The translations under genes were made by a program, and so were the position numbers. The notes under the pieces are model-generated. The model worked only from the letters and a program-made list of their open reading frames with translations, was not told the DNA's origin and searched no databases. From the NCBI GenBank assembly GCA_017457105.1, contig JAFTIA010000104.1, positions 1 through 64,000 on the forward strand: a stretch of 64,000 nt of DNA, written 5' to 3'. Every line of letters starts with the position of its first letter. Position 1 is the first letter of the stretch. The stretch comes from Lentisphaeria bacterium (lineage in GTDB: Bacteria; Verrucomicrobiota; Lentisphaeria; Victivallales; Victivallaceae). This document shows, piece by piece, positions 42,996 through 51,912 of this stretch.

Positions 42996-44818
42996 ACCGC
43001 AGTTTGTACTGCAAGGTGGTACTGACGCTGCTTCTGGCGGCAGTGATTTTCTTTGGCATCATGATCGTCAATGCTTTGGACAGGGTCCATGGGGCGTTGC
43101 GGGAGCTTGCGGCTCACGGCATTGTCCGGCAGACCGCGGAAGCTGTTCCGGCAGATGCCGCCCCTGCTGAAAAAGCTGCTCCGGCTGCCAATCAGGAGTT
43201 TTTTGATCCTGATGCCGTTCCCGGCGGCAGACTTGTTCAAGCCATCAGTGCCGACACCCAGAATTTGAATCATTTGATCAATGCGGATGCCTATGTGGCG
43301 GCATTTCAGGGGCTTGCCAATTCCAGTCTGGGCGCGCGCAACTATGCCCGCCCGGAAGAGTGGGAGCCTTTGATGGCGGAAAAGTGGGTCGTTTCCGAAG
43401 ATTGCAAGACTTACCACATCTATCTCCGGAAAGGTATTCTCTGGCAGGATTTCACCGATCCTGTGACCGGGAAAAAGTGGGAGAAAAAAGAGGTCACATC
43501 GGTGGACTTCAAGTTTTTCATCGATTTGATCCGGAATCCGGATGTAAACTGTGAACAGTGGCGGGATTATTACCGGGATCTGGAGGCTCTGGAAATCATC
43601 GGCCCCTATGAATTCCGTGTCCGCTGGAAAGAGCCTTTTTACGGCTCCAAAAGTTTTACGCTGGGGATGAGCCCCATGCCCCGGCATTTGTATGAGGATT
43701 ATCCGGAACCTTTTGATGGGAAACGCTTTAATGACGATCACCGGCGCAACCGTATTCTGGTTGGCTGCGGACCTTACCAGCTGGTCAAGTGGGAAAAAGA
43801 TGTACGGGTGGTGTTCAAGCGGTTTGAGGGATATTTCGGCAACCGCCTCGGGATCGGGCCCGCACTGGAACATGTGGTCTTTGAATTGATCCGGCTTCCC
43901 AACAGCCGTTTTCAGGCTTTGACTGCCGGGAAACTGGATCTTCTTTCCCTGACACCGGATCAGTGGATCAACCGTACCGGGATCAGGGCCTTTCAGGATG
44001 GAGATTTGCGCAAATACCGTTATCTTTCCCGCAGTTTCAGTTATATCGGCTACAATTTGCGGAATCCGCTTTTCTCTGATGTTCGTGTCCGCCGTGCCCT
44101 GACCATGCTTGTTGACCGGGAAAAGATTTTGAAAGATGTGTATTTTGACCTTGGTGTTGTTACGCCCGGGCCGTTTTTCCCGGAAAGTCCCTACGCTGAT
44201 CCCTCCATCAAGCCCTGGCCTTTTGATGTGGAAGGGGCAAAGAAACTGCTTTCAGAAGCCGGGTGGAAGGATTCTGACGGGGACGGCGTGCTGGAAAAAG
44301 ACGGAAAGAAATTTATTTTTACCATTCTTCAGGTGGCATCCCACCCCATTCAGCAGCGGATGCTGCCCATGATCAAAGAAACCATGGCACAGGCGGGGAT
44401 CCAGATGCAGATCCTGCCGGTGGAATGGTCCGTGATGCTTCAGCGCATCGACCGCCGGAACTTTGAAGCCTGCACGTTGGGGTGGACGATTTCCCTTGAT
44501 CCGGATATGTTCCAGCTTTTTCACTCCAGTCTGGCGGAAAAAGAGGGCTCCGGCAATCTGGTGGGTTATCAGAATAAAGAGGTGGACCGCCTGATCGAAC
44601 AATTACGGCGGACCTTTGACGAAAAGGAACGGGTGAAGATCTGCCACAGGATCGGGGCGATCTTCCATGCGGATCAGCCCTATACCTTCCTTTTTACCCC
44701 CAGTTCTCTTCTGGCTCTTTCCGGGCGTTACCGGAATGCCCGGGTATTTCCCGGGGGACTGGCGGAGGATATTCTCTGGACGCCAAGGGCGGAACAGCGG
44801 AAGGTGCCGGGCCTGTGA
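42992..44818 (+). CDS. Extracellular solute-binding protein, family 5
   Basis: A 608-residue periplasmic protein of the oligopeptide/dipeptide-binding family, held by an uncleaved-looking N-terminal membrane helix (VVLTLLLAAVIFFGIMIVNAL) without a lipobox. A ~30-residue Ala/Pro-rich linker leads to the binding domain, with WVVSEDCKTYHIYLRKGILWQD and VRRALTMLVDREKI typical of the family. No permease or ATPase subunits are adjacent; instead it is coupled by overlaps (ATGA, GTGA) to an LptF/G-like permease and a GT-C-like protein. Confidence 0.82.
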   Translation: MNRSLYCKVVLTLLLAAVIFFGIMIVNALDRVHGALRELAAHGIVRQTAEAVPADAAPAEKAAPAANQEFFDPDAVPGGRLVQAISADTQNLNHLINADAYVAAFQGLANSSLGARNYARPEEWEPLMAEKWVVSEDCKTYHIYLRKGILWQDFTDPVTGKKWEKKEVTSVDFKFFIDLIRNPDVNCEQWRDYYRDLEALEIIGPYEFRVRWKEPFYGSKSFTLGMSPMPRHLYEDYPEPFDGKRFNDDHRRNRILVGCGPYQLVKWEKDVRVVFKRFEGYFGNRLGIGPALEHVVFELIRLPNSRFQALTAGKLDLLSLTPDQWINRTGIRAFQDGDLRKYRYLSRSFSYIGYNLRNPLFSDVRVRRALTMLVDREKILKDVYFDLGVVTPGPFFPESPYADPSIKPWPFDVEGAKKLLSEAGWKDSDGDGVLEKDGKKFIFTILQVASHPIQQRMLPMIKETMAQAGIQMQILPVEWSVMLQRIDRRNFEACTLGWTISLDPDMFQLFHSSLAEKEGSGNLVGYQNKEVDRLIEQLRRTFDEKERVKICHRIGAIFHADQPYTFLFTPSSLLALSGRYRNARVFPGGLAEDILWTPRAEQRKVPGL

Positions 44819-46596
44819 AAAATGTATTCCTGCAAAGGTTTGCCCTCCTCTTTCTGGGCTTTCTTTTGCTTCTTCCCCTGCGGGGAGAGGTGGTATTGGA
44901 GCCGGGGACGCCTGTTTTTACGGCTCCGGCTCATAATCAGCCTATTACAGCGGTGGCACAGCAGGCGGTTGCGGTGGAAAGTCTGCCGGAAACCATGTCC
45001 ATCATCAGTAAACACCCGCTTGCAAGATATTTCTATTTCACCCCTGTGCGTCTGCCGGATGGAAGGACCGGTTTTGCGGATCTTTCGGCAAAACTGCAAG
45101 TGTCCGGTTCCGGAAAAAATACCCTTGTCATGACACCTTACCGCCCATTGTGGCGCAATTTTGTCATGGCTTTGGCCGCCGTCGGGATGGTGCTTCTGGG
45201 GTACGACTGGTACCGGAAAAAGCAGGGGGCGTGGTATCATCATGCGGGGGTGATCACGCTGTTGCGGCTTTTGCTTTTGATGATCCTGATCCAGCGGGCG
45301 GGGAACATCATTGCCACGCCGGTGGATGAATTTGGTTATTACGGCAATCTGGAATCTTTTTTGAAGGGGGATTTCTCCAAGCCGTGGCATTTTACGGTGG
45401 GTTTGAGTATTCTTTATGCACCTTTTGCATGGCTTGCACACGCCCGGCATGTGGGGGATATTGTGATCCCCTTTTCGCTGTTTTCCAGTATGGTGCTGGC
45501 TCCGGGAATGCTGGTCATGGGATATTTTATCGGGCGGAAGATCACCGGGAGTCCCCTGAAAAGCTTTTTTGCCATGCTCATGTGGGCGGTATGGCCCTTC
45601 TTCAATCATCATTTTGCGGGGTTCGGCATCAAACAGTTCTGGAGTTATCTGGCACTGCCGTCTGCCAATTATGACTTTGCCCATTATGTGAACCTGATCG
45701 GGACATCTTATAACGCCATGAGTGATACGCCGTCCACCTTTTTTGTTTTGGGGGTGATGGTGTCGCTCCTCTTTATCCGCCGCCGGCAGGCGGCTGCGCT
45801 GACGGCGGGATTTCTGTACGGATTTGCCTGCATGATACGCATCAATAACATTCTTTTTTTCCCGGCATTGTTCGCCATGGTTTTCTTTTACCGGAAAGAA
45901 TGGCTGAAAGACTGGAAATTTTATCTTCTGGGCGGTAGTGCATTTATTCTGGGATTCCTGCCGCAATTCTGTGCCAACAGTTTCTTTTTCGGCAGTCCCT
46001 TCCGCTTTTCCTACACCAATTATGCGGGCGGGGCGCACACCTATTTGCATTGGATCTTTTTCCGTACAACTGCGGCGTATTACGGGGCGGCAAACCACTG
46101 GTGCTGGGTGCTGGCGGCATCGGGATTATGGGTCATGCGGGATAACCGCCTCCGGCTTCTGCTGGCACTCTGGGCGGTTCCTGTGATCCTCTTTTTCACG
46201 TTTTACAGCCACGGGACGGATGATGCGGTACGGTTTATCATGACAAGTTATCCCGCATTGTTCCTTGCCGTGACAAGCTGCGGCATCTGGGAGAAACTTT
46301 CCTGCCGGGGATGGGTTTTGGCGGCATCGTTTCTTGCTGTGCTGGCGTGGATCCCATGCAATGTCACCCATGCGGGGAAAGGGATCTGGTACTTTTACCG
46401 GAACAGCATCCCTGCGGCGGGGATCTGCCTTGCCGGAAAGAGCCGGACGGTGATCTTTTTCGGGATGATCACCATTCTGCACCTTTTCGGCAACGGGTGG
46501 ATTTTGACATTTCTCCTTGCCGGAGCGTTGATGGCGGCAATTATTCAGAGTCTTCTTCCGGAGCGTTTCCGGAGCGTTCTTTGCCGATCCCGATAA
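44815..46596 (+). CDS. Multi-pass membrane protein, GT-C glycosyltransferase-like, with N-terminal SH3-like domain
   Basis: A 593-residue protein from GTG at 44815 (GTGA overlap with the previous stop). A signal-like helix (FALLFLGFLLLLPLRG) is followed by a ~85-residue periplasmic SH3-like segment (LEPGTPVFTAPAHNQPITAVAQ). About ten to eleven helices follow with an early luminal Asp/Glu loop (TPVDEFGYYGNLESF, ~187), as in PMT/ArnT-type GT-C enzymes that transfer lipid-linked sugars. The 3' end overlaps the convergent rsmI gene by 56 bp. Assignment to GT-C is by topology and the acidic loop only. Confidence 0.6.
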   Translation: MKNVFLQRFALLFLGFLLLLPLRGEVVLEPGTPVFTAPAHNQPITAVAQQAVAVESLPETMSIISKHPLARYFYFTPVRLPDGRTGFADLSAKLQVSGSGKNTLVMTPYRPLWRNFVMALAAVGMVLLGYDWYRKKQGAWYHHAGVITLLRLLLLMILIQRAGNIIATPVDEFGYYGNLESFLKGDFSKPWHFTVGLSILYAPFAWLAHARHVGDIVIPFSLFSSMVLAPGMLVMGYFIGRKITGSPLKSFFAMLMWAVWPFFNHHFAGFGIKQFWSYLALPSANYDFAHYVNLIGTSYNAMSDTPSTFFVLGVMVSLLFIRRRQAAALTAGFLYGFACMIRINNILFFPALFAMVFFYRKEWLKDWKFYLLGGSAFILGFLPQFCANSFFFGSPFRFSYTNYAGGAHTYLHWIFFRTTAAYYGAANHWCWVLAASGLWVMRDNRLRLLLALWAVPVILFFTFYSHGTDDAVRFIMTSYPALFLAVTSCGIWEKLSCRGWVLAASFLAVLAWIPCNVTHAGKGIWYFYRNSIPAAGICLAGKSRTVIFFGMITILHLFGNGWILTFLLAGALMAAIIQSLLPERFRSVLCRSR

Positions 46597-47251
46597 CGAA
46601 TTCCCCTTTCAGCACGCCCGGATTTGCCGCCAGTTCTGCGGCGGTGCCCCGGCGGATCTCTTCATGGAGTTTGGTGGCTTCCCGGATGAGCGCCACTTGT
46701 GTTTCCGGACCGATCCAATCTGCGATCTCCTTCAATGTTTTGGCGATCCGGTGGACGGATTCGTAGAAAAATACCGTCTTGTCTTCGGCGGCGATCCGGT
46801 CAAAAAACATTTTCCGTCTGCCTGATTTGATGGGGGGAAAGGCGTAAAAAGCAAATTTATCCACCGGCAGCCCGGAGGCTGTGGCGGCAAATGTCAACGC
46901 CGAAACCCCGGGGATCACCACCGGTTCAAACCCGGCTTCGATGGCAGCCCTTGCCAGACAGTAGCCCGGGTCGGCAATGGACGGGGTCCCCGCATCGGAA
47001 ACCGCCGCAATGGAACGGCCCTGCCGGAGTTCTTCCAGCAATTCCCCCACTCGGGCGTGTTCGTTGAAGGCGTGACAACTCACCAGTCTGGTGTGAATAT
47101 CAAAGTGCGCCAGCAGTTCCCGGGTGTGCCGGGTATCTTCTGCCGCCACCAGATCCACCTGTTTGAGGACCGAAAGTGCCCGCAGGGTGATGTCTTCCAG
47201 ATTGCCGATCGGCGTACTGACCAAATACAATGTTCCAGCTTGAATATCCAT
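46541..47251 (-). CDS. rsmI: 16S rRNA (cytidine1402-2'-O)-methyltransferase
   Basis: A 236-residue tetrapyrrole-methylase-fold protein. LYLVSTPIGNLEDITLRAL at the N-terminus, AEDTRHTRELL (~39) and SDAGTPSIADPGY (~85) are diagnostic of RsmI, which methylates C1402 in the ribosomal P site. ATG at 47251 follows GGAAGGA; longer open frame upstream lacks homology. Its last 19 codons overlap the end of the opposite gene. Confidence 0.94.
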   Translation of the reverse strand: MDIQAGTLYLVSTPIGNLEDITLRALSVLKQVDLVAAEDTRHTRELLAHFDIHTRLVSCHAFNEHARVGELLEELRQGRSIAAVSDAGTPSIADPGYCLARAAIEAGFEPVVIPGVSALTFAATASGLPVDKFAFYAFPPIKSGRRKMFFDRIAAEDKTVFFYESVHRIAKTLKEIADWIGPETQVALIREATKLHEEIRRGTAAELAANPGVLKGEFVIGIGKERSGNAPEEDSE

Positions 47252-47297
47252 TTGCAAATCCTTCCATTCAGGTGTAAAATAATACACGGGAGAAAAA

Positions 47298-48020
47298 ATG
47301 CAAATGGAAACTGTGCGATTAGTGAAATTCTTGAGCGGATGCGGGGTCCTTTCCCGGCGTGCCGCAGGAGATGCCGTCCTTGCCGGACGGGTGAAGGTCA
47401 ATGGGGAAGTCACTTTGAATCCGGGACTGCAGGTGTCAGAGAAAGACCAAATCTCTCTTGACGGAAATGTTGTGGCGCAGGAGGGGCACAAATATTATAT
47501 CATGCTCAACAAGCCCCGGGGATACACCTGCAGTGCCGATGACCGGTATGCGGAACATCTGGCTCTGGAATTGATCGATCTGCCGGTACGGCTTTTTTCG
47601 GCGGGGCGTCTGGATAAAGAGAGCGAGGGGCTGATCCTCTTTTCCAACGATGGCGATTTTATTGAACGCCTGACCCATCCCCGCCATGCGGTGCGGAAGC
47701 GTTATGTTGTTACGGTATCCCGCTCTTTGTCAGCAGGGGATATCCGCCGCCTGACTTCCGGCATTACCGATGAAGGGGAACGCCTTGCCGCCCTTGCGGT
47801 GAAACCTTTGGATAATAACCGCTATATGTTCACGCTGGGAGAGGGGAAAAAACGGGAGATCCGCCGGATGGTCGCCGCATTGAATGCCAAAACCCTGCGG
47901 TTGAAACGCATTGCAGTGGGTAATCTCCTGCTGGGGGCGCTTCCCGCAGGGAAATGGCGGGAATTGACCCCGGAGGAACGGGATCAGGCTTTGATGACCC
48001 CTGCAAGCATTTCAGAATAA
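47298..48020 (+). CDS. Pseudouridine synthase, RsuA/RluB/E/F family
   Basis: A 240-residue rRNA-modifying enzyme: N-terminal S4 RNA-binding domain (VRLVKFLSGCGVLSRRAAGDAVLAGRVKVNG), a linker, and the catalytic domain with SAGRLDKESEGLILFSNDGD, whose Asp is the nucleophile, and a C-terminal EGKKREIRRM motif. The exact target uridine is not predictable. It is divergent from rsmI with 46 bp between starts, and its 3' end overlaps the opposite peptidase gene by 37 bp. Confidence 0.9.
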   Translation: MQMETVRLVKFLSGCGVLSRRAAGDAVLAGRVKVNGEVTLNPGLQVSEKDQISLDGNVVAQEGHKYYIMLNKPRGYTCSADDRYAEHLALELIDLPVRLFSAGRLDKESEGLILFSNDGDFIERLTHPRHAVRKRYVVTVSRSLSAGDIRRLTSGITDEGERLAALAVKPLDNNRYMFTLGEGKKREIRRMVAALNAKTLRLKRIAVGNLLLGALPAGKWRELTPEERDQALMTPASISE

Positions 48021-49039
48021 TCCCGGATACAGTCCAGATCTGCCCATTCTCCGTCGGAGTGGCAGCCTTCGCCCTCGATCCCCAGAACCGCCACAGGCGT
48101 ATCGGCAGGGAAATGCCGGGCATCTGTGGCTCCGCACATGCGGGTGAGCCCGATTTCCCGGTGGAATGCTTTTTCCATGGCAGAACGCAATTCTTTCAGG
48201 GCAGGAGCTTCGGGATCACAAGCCACCGGAGGGCAGCAATCGTCGACGCAAAGAACTTCCAATCCGCTCAATGAACGGATTTTTTCAATGATTTTTTCCT
48301 TGTCTTCCGGGTTTACATAACGGATATTCAACTTCATTTCCGCCCGTTCCGGAATGCGGTTGATCACGCTTCCCGCCTGACAGATCGTGGCGGCAAGAGA
48401 GTCTGTATAGTGGGCTTCCGACATGGCGGGCCATGCGTTGCGTACTTTTACATAGCCATCGATCAGGCGGTCAAGGGCGTTGTCCGCTTCCCATGGGTGG
48501 GCGGCATGTCCGGCTTTCCCGTGGGCAGTCAGTGTCAGATTCAGGATGCCTTTCTGGGCGTAATTGATGCTCCACGGGCTGGCATCCAGAATGATCACAA
48601 GTTTTTTTGCCTTGTAATCATGCCGGACCATCCACGCCGTGGTATCGCCGCCGATTTCTTCATCCGCAGAAAAGAAGGCTCCGGCTTTGCCATCCTGCCC
48701 TGCCAGCACCAGTGCCCGGGCAATGGCAACGGCACAGCCCAGGCAGTCATTGGAGCCCCGGCCGTAAATGCGGCTGCCCTCCACATAGGGGGAGAACATG
48801 GATTCCTGTGCCGGGACCACGTCCAGATGAGCATTCAGGAGGTACTCCGGTGATTTGCCGTCACGGGGAGCGGCGTAGAGGATCTTGCGGCCGTCCGGGG
48901 CATCTTCCAGCGTGCAGTGCAAGCCGTGACCTGCAAGGAAATCCCGCATGAGTTCCGTGGCTTTGTTGACTGCCGGAATATCCGTGGAAACGGGCCGGCA
49001 CCGGATCAGGTCTTCCAGAAGTTTGATGTATTCAGTCAT
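47984..49039 (-). CDS. M20-family metallopeptidase/deacylase
   Basis: A 351-residue zinc amidohydrolase of the M20 family (ArgE/DapE/carboxypeptidase G2 like). Metal ligands lie in NAHLDVVP (~69), GRGSNDCLG (~91) and SADEEIGGD (~123, with the catalytic Glu), with a dimerisation domain around GKAGHAAHPWEADNALDRL and a late Gly-Ala-Thr-Asp segment (CGATDARHF). Substrate unclear. Its ATG overlaps the stop of the upstream lipoprotein gene as ATGA. Confidence 0.85.
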   Translation of the reverse strand: MTEYIKLLEDLIRCRPVSTDIPAVNKATELMRDFLAGHGLHCTLEDAPDGRKILYAAPRDGKSPEYLLNAHLDVVPAQESMFSPYVEGSRIYGRGSNDCLGCAVAIARALVLAGQDGKAGAFFSADEEIGGDTTAWMVRHDYKAKKLVIILDASPWSINYAQKGILNLTLTAHGKAGHAAHPWEADNALDRLIDGYVKVRNAWPAMSEAHYTDSLAATICQAGSVINRIPERAEMKLNIRYVNPEDKEKIIEKIRSLSGLEVLCVDDCCPPVACDPEAPALKELRSAMEKAFHREIGLTRMCGATDARHFPADTPVAVLGIEGEGCHSDGEWADLDCIRDYSEMLAGVIKA

Positions 49040-50607
49040 TTGCTGTATCCTTTCAGAAATGTATTATCCAGAGTATCGGCAACATCCAGAAGCCGCCGGA
49101 AATCCTGTTCCGGATAGAGAAAACGGCTTTGCAGAAAACTTGCCAGTTTCCGGCAGCTGTTCAAATCCCTGATGGAAAAAGTGTGTATTTTGCCGCCCAC
49201 TGTCAAAATCCGGACTTCGTCCCGGTGATTCAGCGGCCAGTCCATGATCAGCGGAAAATCTGCCGGTGTCTGCCGGGTGGAGCCTCCAATGTAAATGTAG
49301 GAACAGTTGTCTGCTGTAAAACTTTCGGCATTTTTTGCGGCTGTATCGCCGGTGGCGGCGGGGCAGAGAAGCTGTTCCGGGGTAATCCATTTTTCTTTCA
49401 AAAGTTCCCGCAAGCCTTCCACACTGTGTGGAACCGGGTATTTGCCGCCATGTTTTTCCGCATAGTTTTCCAGTGCTGTCCGGAGTTTTTCCAGCTGCAC
49501 GGTGCATGCGGATTCTTCCGTCAGAGAATTTTTTGTCTCCGGCGGCATTTCCACGCTTTGAAAAATTTCTGAAAAAGGGGCAATGGGGGCAAGGACTGCC
49601 GGGAGAAGCCATTGCTCGCTGACTGGATCCCAGTCCGATACCGATTGCAGGATCAGGGCTTCCGGTTTGGCTGTCAGTACCGCAAGAATACCGGGCGTGG
49701 CAGCCCGGTCAGGCTGGAGATATTGACCTGCGGACGGCGAGAGATAGAAGAATCCGGCCCCATTGGCATCCAGATACGCCAGGTGCTTAAGGATTTGAGG
49801 ATTGTCCCCGAGGGTTCCAGCCGGTGGCTCCGTCTTTTCCCCAATGGCAAGAGTCAGGCGTCCGGGCTGGAAAAGGAATGTGATTTCCGGGGAAAATTCA
49901 CTTTGCGGCGCGTATTTTGTACCATCTTCCCGGGTCGGGAGGATGGATTGCAAAAGTGCGGAAAAATGGCTCCGGGGATCCGGCAGGGTGATTTCTGTAT
50001 AAATGCCGTCTTTCCCCGGAAGACAGACAAATTCCCATACGCCGGCAAGCCCCTCTGCAATTTCCGGAGGGAAGGGGCGCATTTCTCCGGAAAGGGTGTT
50101 GACTGTTTTTCCGAACAACCGGAAAAGGTGCTCTGTGCGGACTTCAACTGCACCCGCCGCAATGGTGTTTGCAGGGAGCGGGTTCAGTTTTTCCCCGATA
50201 CGGATCGATTGCGGAGCGAATATTTGCCACAGAAGACCGGGGGGCGTGGAGGTTGTCCCCAAAACTCTGGTGGTACGGAACAGCGGTTTTTCTCCGGGGA
50301 GCCGGACACTGGATGTGCCGCTGAAGAGGTTTTCATCCAGCCCGGATGCCCCGGCAGTCAGCCGGAGAGCGGAAAGGCGGATGCTCCACTTTTCTTTTTC
50401 ACGGTCAGGGAGTTTGGAATGAAGGATATGCAGATGAGCATTGTCTGCAATGGTGTTCAAATTCCGGAAGAAAAAATGATAATCTGTAATATGATAATAT
50501 GTATTGCTTTCCGGCAGGTATCCGGCAGCTCCCTTTGCATTGTCCACGGCGCATCCCGCCAGAAGCAAGACAGATAATGCGCCGGTCAGCAGCAGAAATG
50601 ACTTCAT
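49036..50607 (-). CDS. Lipoprotein of unknown function with pseudopilin-like C-terminal domain
   Basis: A 523-residue protein with a type II signal peptide: MKSFLLLTGALSVLLLAGC, with lipobox LAGC and mature Cys19. The bulk is unrecognised. The last ~140 residues (LRTALENYAEKHGGKYPV..GLRELLKEKWITPEQLLCPA..CSYIYIGG) resemble the globular domain of the short pseudopilins of this phylum but without the prepilin helix. ATG at 50607 follows GGAGAAG. It is translationally coupled to the M20 peptidase. Confidence 0.6.
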   Translation of the reverse strand: MKSFLLLTGALSVLLLAGCAVDNAKGAAGYLPESNTYYHITDYHFFFRNLNTIADNAHLHILHSKLPDREKEKWSIRLSALRLTAGASGLDENLFSGTSSVRLPGEKPLFRTTRVLGTTSTPPGLLWQIFAPQSIRIGEKLNPLPANTIAAGAVEVRTEHLFRLFGKTVNTLSGEMRPFPPEIAEGLAGVWEFVCLPGKDGIYTEITLPDPRSHFSALLQSILPTREDGTKYAPQSEFSPEITFLFQPGRLTLAIGEKTEPPAGTLGDNPQILKHLAYLDANGAGFFYLSPSAGQYLQPDRAATPGILAVLTAKPEALILQSVSDWDPVSEQWLLPAVLAPIAPFSEIFQSVEMPPETKNSLTEESACTVQLEKLRTALENYAEKHGGKYPVPHSVEGLRELLKEKWITPEQLLCPAATGDTAAKNAESFTADNCSYIYIGGSTRQTPADFPLIMDWPLNHRDEVRILTVGGKIHTFSIRDLNSCRKLASFLQSRFLYPEQDFRRLLDVADTLDNTFLKGYSK

Positions 50608-50711
50608 TTGATCTTCTCCCATTGATGGTTTTTCCGGGGTTAATGTAGCACATATTTCCAACAGGTAAAGAGAGGATATTTGTTTTTTTCGGTGTTTTTT
50701 CTGAAATATAT

Positions 50712-50739
50712 TTGAAAAATTTGCAAAACATGCTAAAGT
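50712..50739 (+). promoter_or_regulatory. Candidate promoter of rpsT
   Basis: TTGAAA (50712-50717), 16 bp, TAAAGT (50734-50739), with a ~65-nt leader. Only moderate agreement. Confidence 0.35.
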
Positions 50740-50809
50740 AATAAATCGACATACAGTCGGAAAAGAGATCTAACAAAAACTGAATTAAAAAATAGAAGGA
50801 AAAACAATT

Positions 50810-51079
50810 ATGGCTATGACTTCCAAGTCCGCCGCGAAGCGTCTGCGCAACAGCGTGAAGACCAACCTCCGCAACCGTGCCCGCAAGAGCGAGCTCAAGA
50901 CCCTCGAAAAGAGTTTCCGTGCCGCTGTCGCCGCCGGTGATAAGGAAGCTGCCGCCGCTCTGTGCAGCAAGTGCTGCAGCAGGTACGACAAGGCTGTGAA
51001 GGCCGGTACCTATCATGTCAACAAGGCCGCCAACAAGAAGGGCCAGTTCGACAAGCTGCTCGCCGGGATGCAGGCATAA
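50810..51079 (+). CDS. rpsT: 30S ribosomal protein S20
   Basis: An 89-residue basic, helical protein (SAAKRLRNSVKTNLRNRARKSELKTLEKSF...VHKNKAANKK-like HVNKAANKKGQFDKLL) that binds 16S rRNA. ATG at 50810 follows AGAAGGAAA. Codon choice is more uniform than in its neighbours, as expected for a highly expressed gene. It has its own terminator. Confidence 0.95.
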   Translation: MAMTSKSAAKRLRNSVKTNLRNRARKSELKTLEKSFRAAVAAGDKEAAAALCSKCCSRYDKAVKAGTYHVNKAANKKGQFDKLLAGMQA

Positions 51080-51101
51080 TCAAAAGCCTCATTCAAAGGG
51101 T

Positions 51102-51139
51102 AAAAAAATCCGCTTGATTCGTTCAAGCGGATTTTTTTT
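51102..51139. terminator. Bidirectional terminator between rpsT and the lon operon
   Basis: 11-bp stem AATCCGCTTGA / TCAAGCGGATT (51107-51133), loop TTCGT, flanked by A7 and T8, so it works for rpsT and for the convergent operon ending at 51157. Confidence 0.88.
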
Positions 51140-51156
51140 GTCCTGATTTCAGAAGG

Positions 51157-51912
51157 TTATCTGGAAATTTTTTCCTTCATCCCCCGGAAGGGGGGCAAGA
51201 CACCCACGGGCGGTACGGAAAGTTCCGCCTGGTGGAAGGTGACGCGGCTTCTCCAATCCGGACCGTGAAGATTGATCACTTCTGCGTAATAAAGATCATT
51301 TTTCTTCCGGAAAGAACCGATTTCCAGTGTCCGGAGAAGATTTTGATTTTTTTCCGCTGAAGCGGCGTCTGCAAAAAATTCCACTTTCAGGGGGAAATAG
51401 TAGTCCCGCAAAATATAGACGCGGACGGCTTCTCCACCTTTGGAGGCCAGCACCAGGATCCGGCAGGGCAGCCCCTTGATCCTGCCCGGGGGCAGCTCTT
51501 TTACCAAATCGTAGTGCAGAAAGCCCATGGTCAGGTCTGTGGGGTTCAACCCGTACCGCAGAAGCCGGGATTGTTCCGGGCGTGTCCGCATGGGGCGGAC
51601 GGCAATGGTCACACCGCCGGCGGCGGACTGGCGCAGAAGCTGGTCGATCCAGTAGCCCTCATCTTCATTGAGGATCAACTGGCCCCGGGTTTTGCCCGGT
51701 TCGATCAAAAGCCCCAGATAGATCGGCACACTTTCCATGGTACCGCCCTGTTTTTTGTACTGCATGATGCCATCCAATGCCGCCATACTCCGTCCGGTAC
51801 GGGGATAACGGGCACGGTCCAGAAAGGCTTCGGCAGAAAGTTCACTTTTTTCTGCCGCTCCGCAGAACACTGCGGCTGACAAAATCGCCAGGGCTGTGAT
51901 CAATCGCTTCAT
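51157..51912 (-). CDS. Periplasmic LolA-like protein (outer-membrane lipoprotein-sorting family)
   Basis: A 251-residue exported protein with signal peptide MKRLITALAILSAAVFCGAAEK. Segments such as SMAALDGIMQYKKQGG, the fourfold beta pattern, GLNPTDLTMGFLHYDLVKEL and YFPLKVEFF match the LolA/RseB-like half-barrel family often annotated as lipoprotein-sorting protein. It may carry lipids or lipoproteins across the periplasm. ATG overlaps the lon stop (TAATG), so it is the last gene of the tolB-folC-lon operon. Confidence 0.6.
   Translation of the reverse strand: MKRLITALAILSAAVFCGAAEKSELSAEAFLDRARYPRTGRSMAALDGIMQYKKQGGTMESVPIYLGLLIEPGKTRGQLILNEDEGYWIDQLLRQSAAGGVTIAVRPMRTRPEQSRLLRYGLNPTDLTMGFLHYDLVKELPPGRIKGLPCRILVLASKGGEAVRVYILRDYYFPLKVEFFADAASAEKNQNLLRTLEIGSFRKKNDLYYAEVINLHGPDWRSRVTFHQAELSVPPVGVLPPFRGMKEKISR

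Noticed and set aside
42992-44818. Family 5 binding protein as a lipoprotein
   Set aside because: No Cys follows the N-terminal hydrophobic segment; it looks like an uncleaved anchor.
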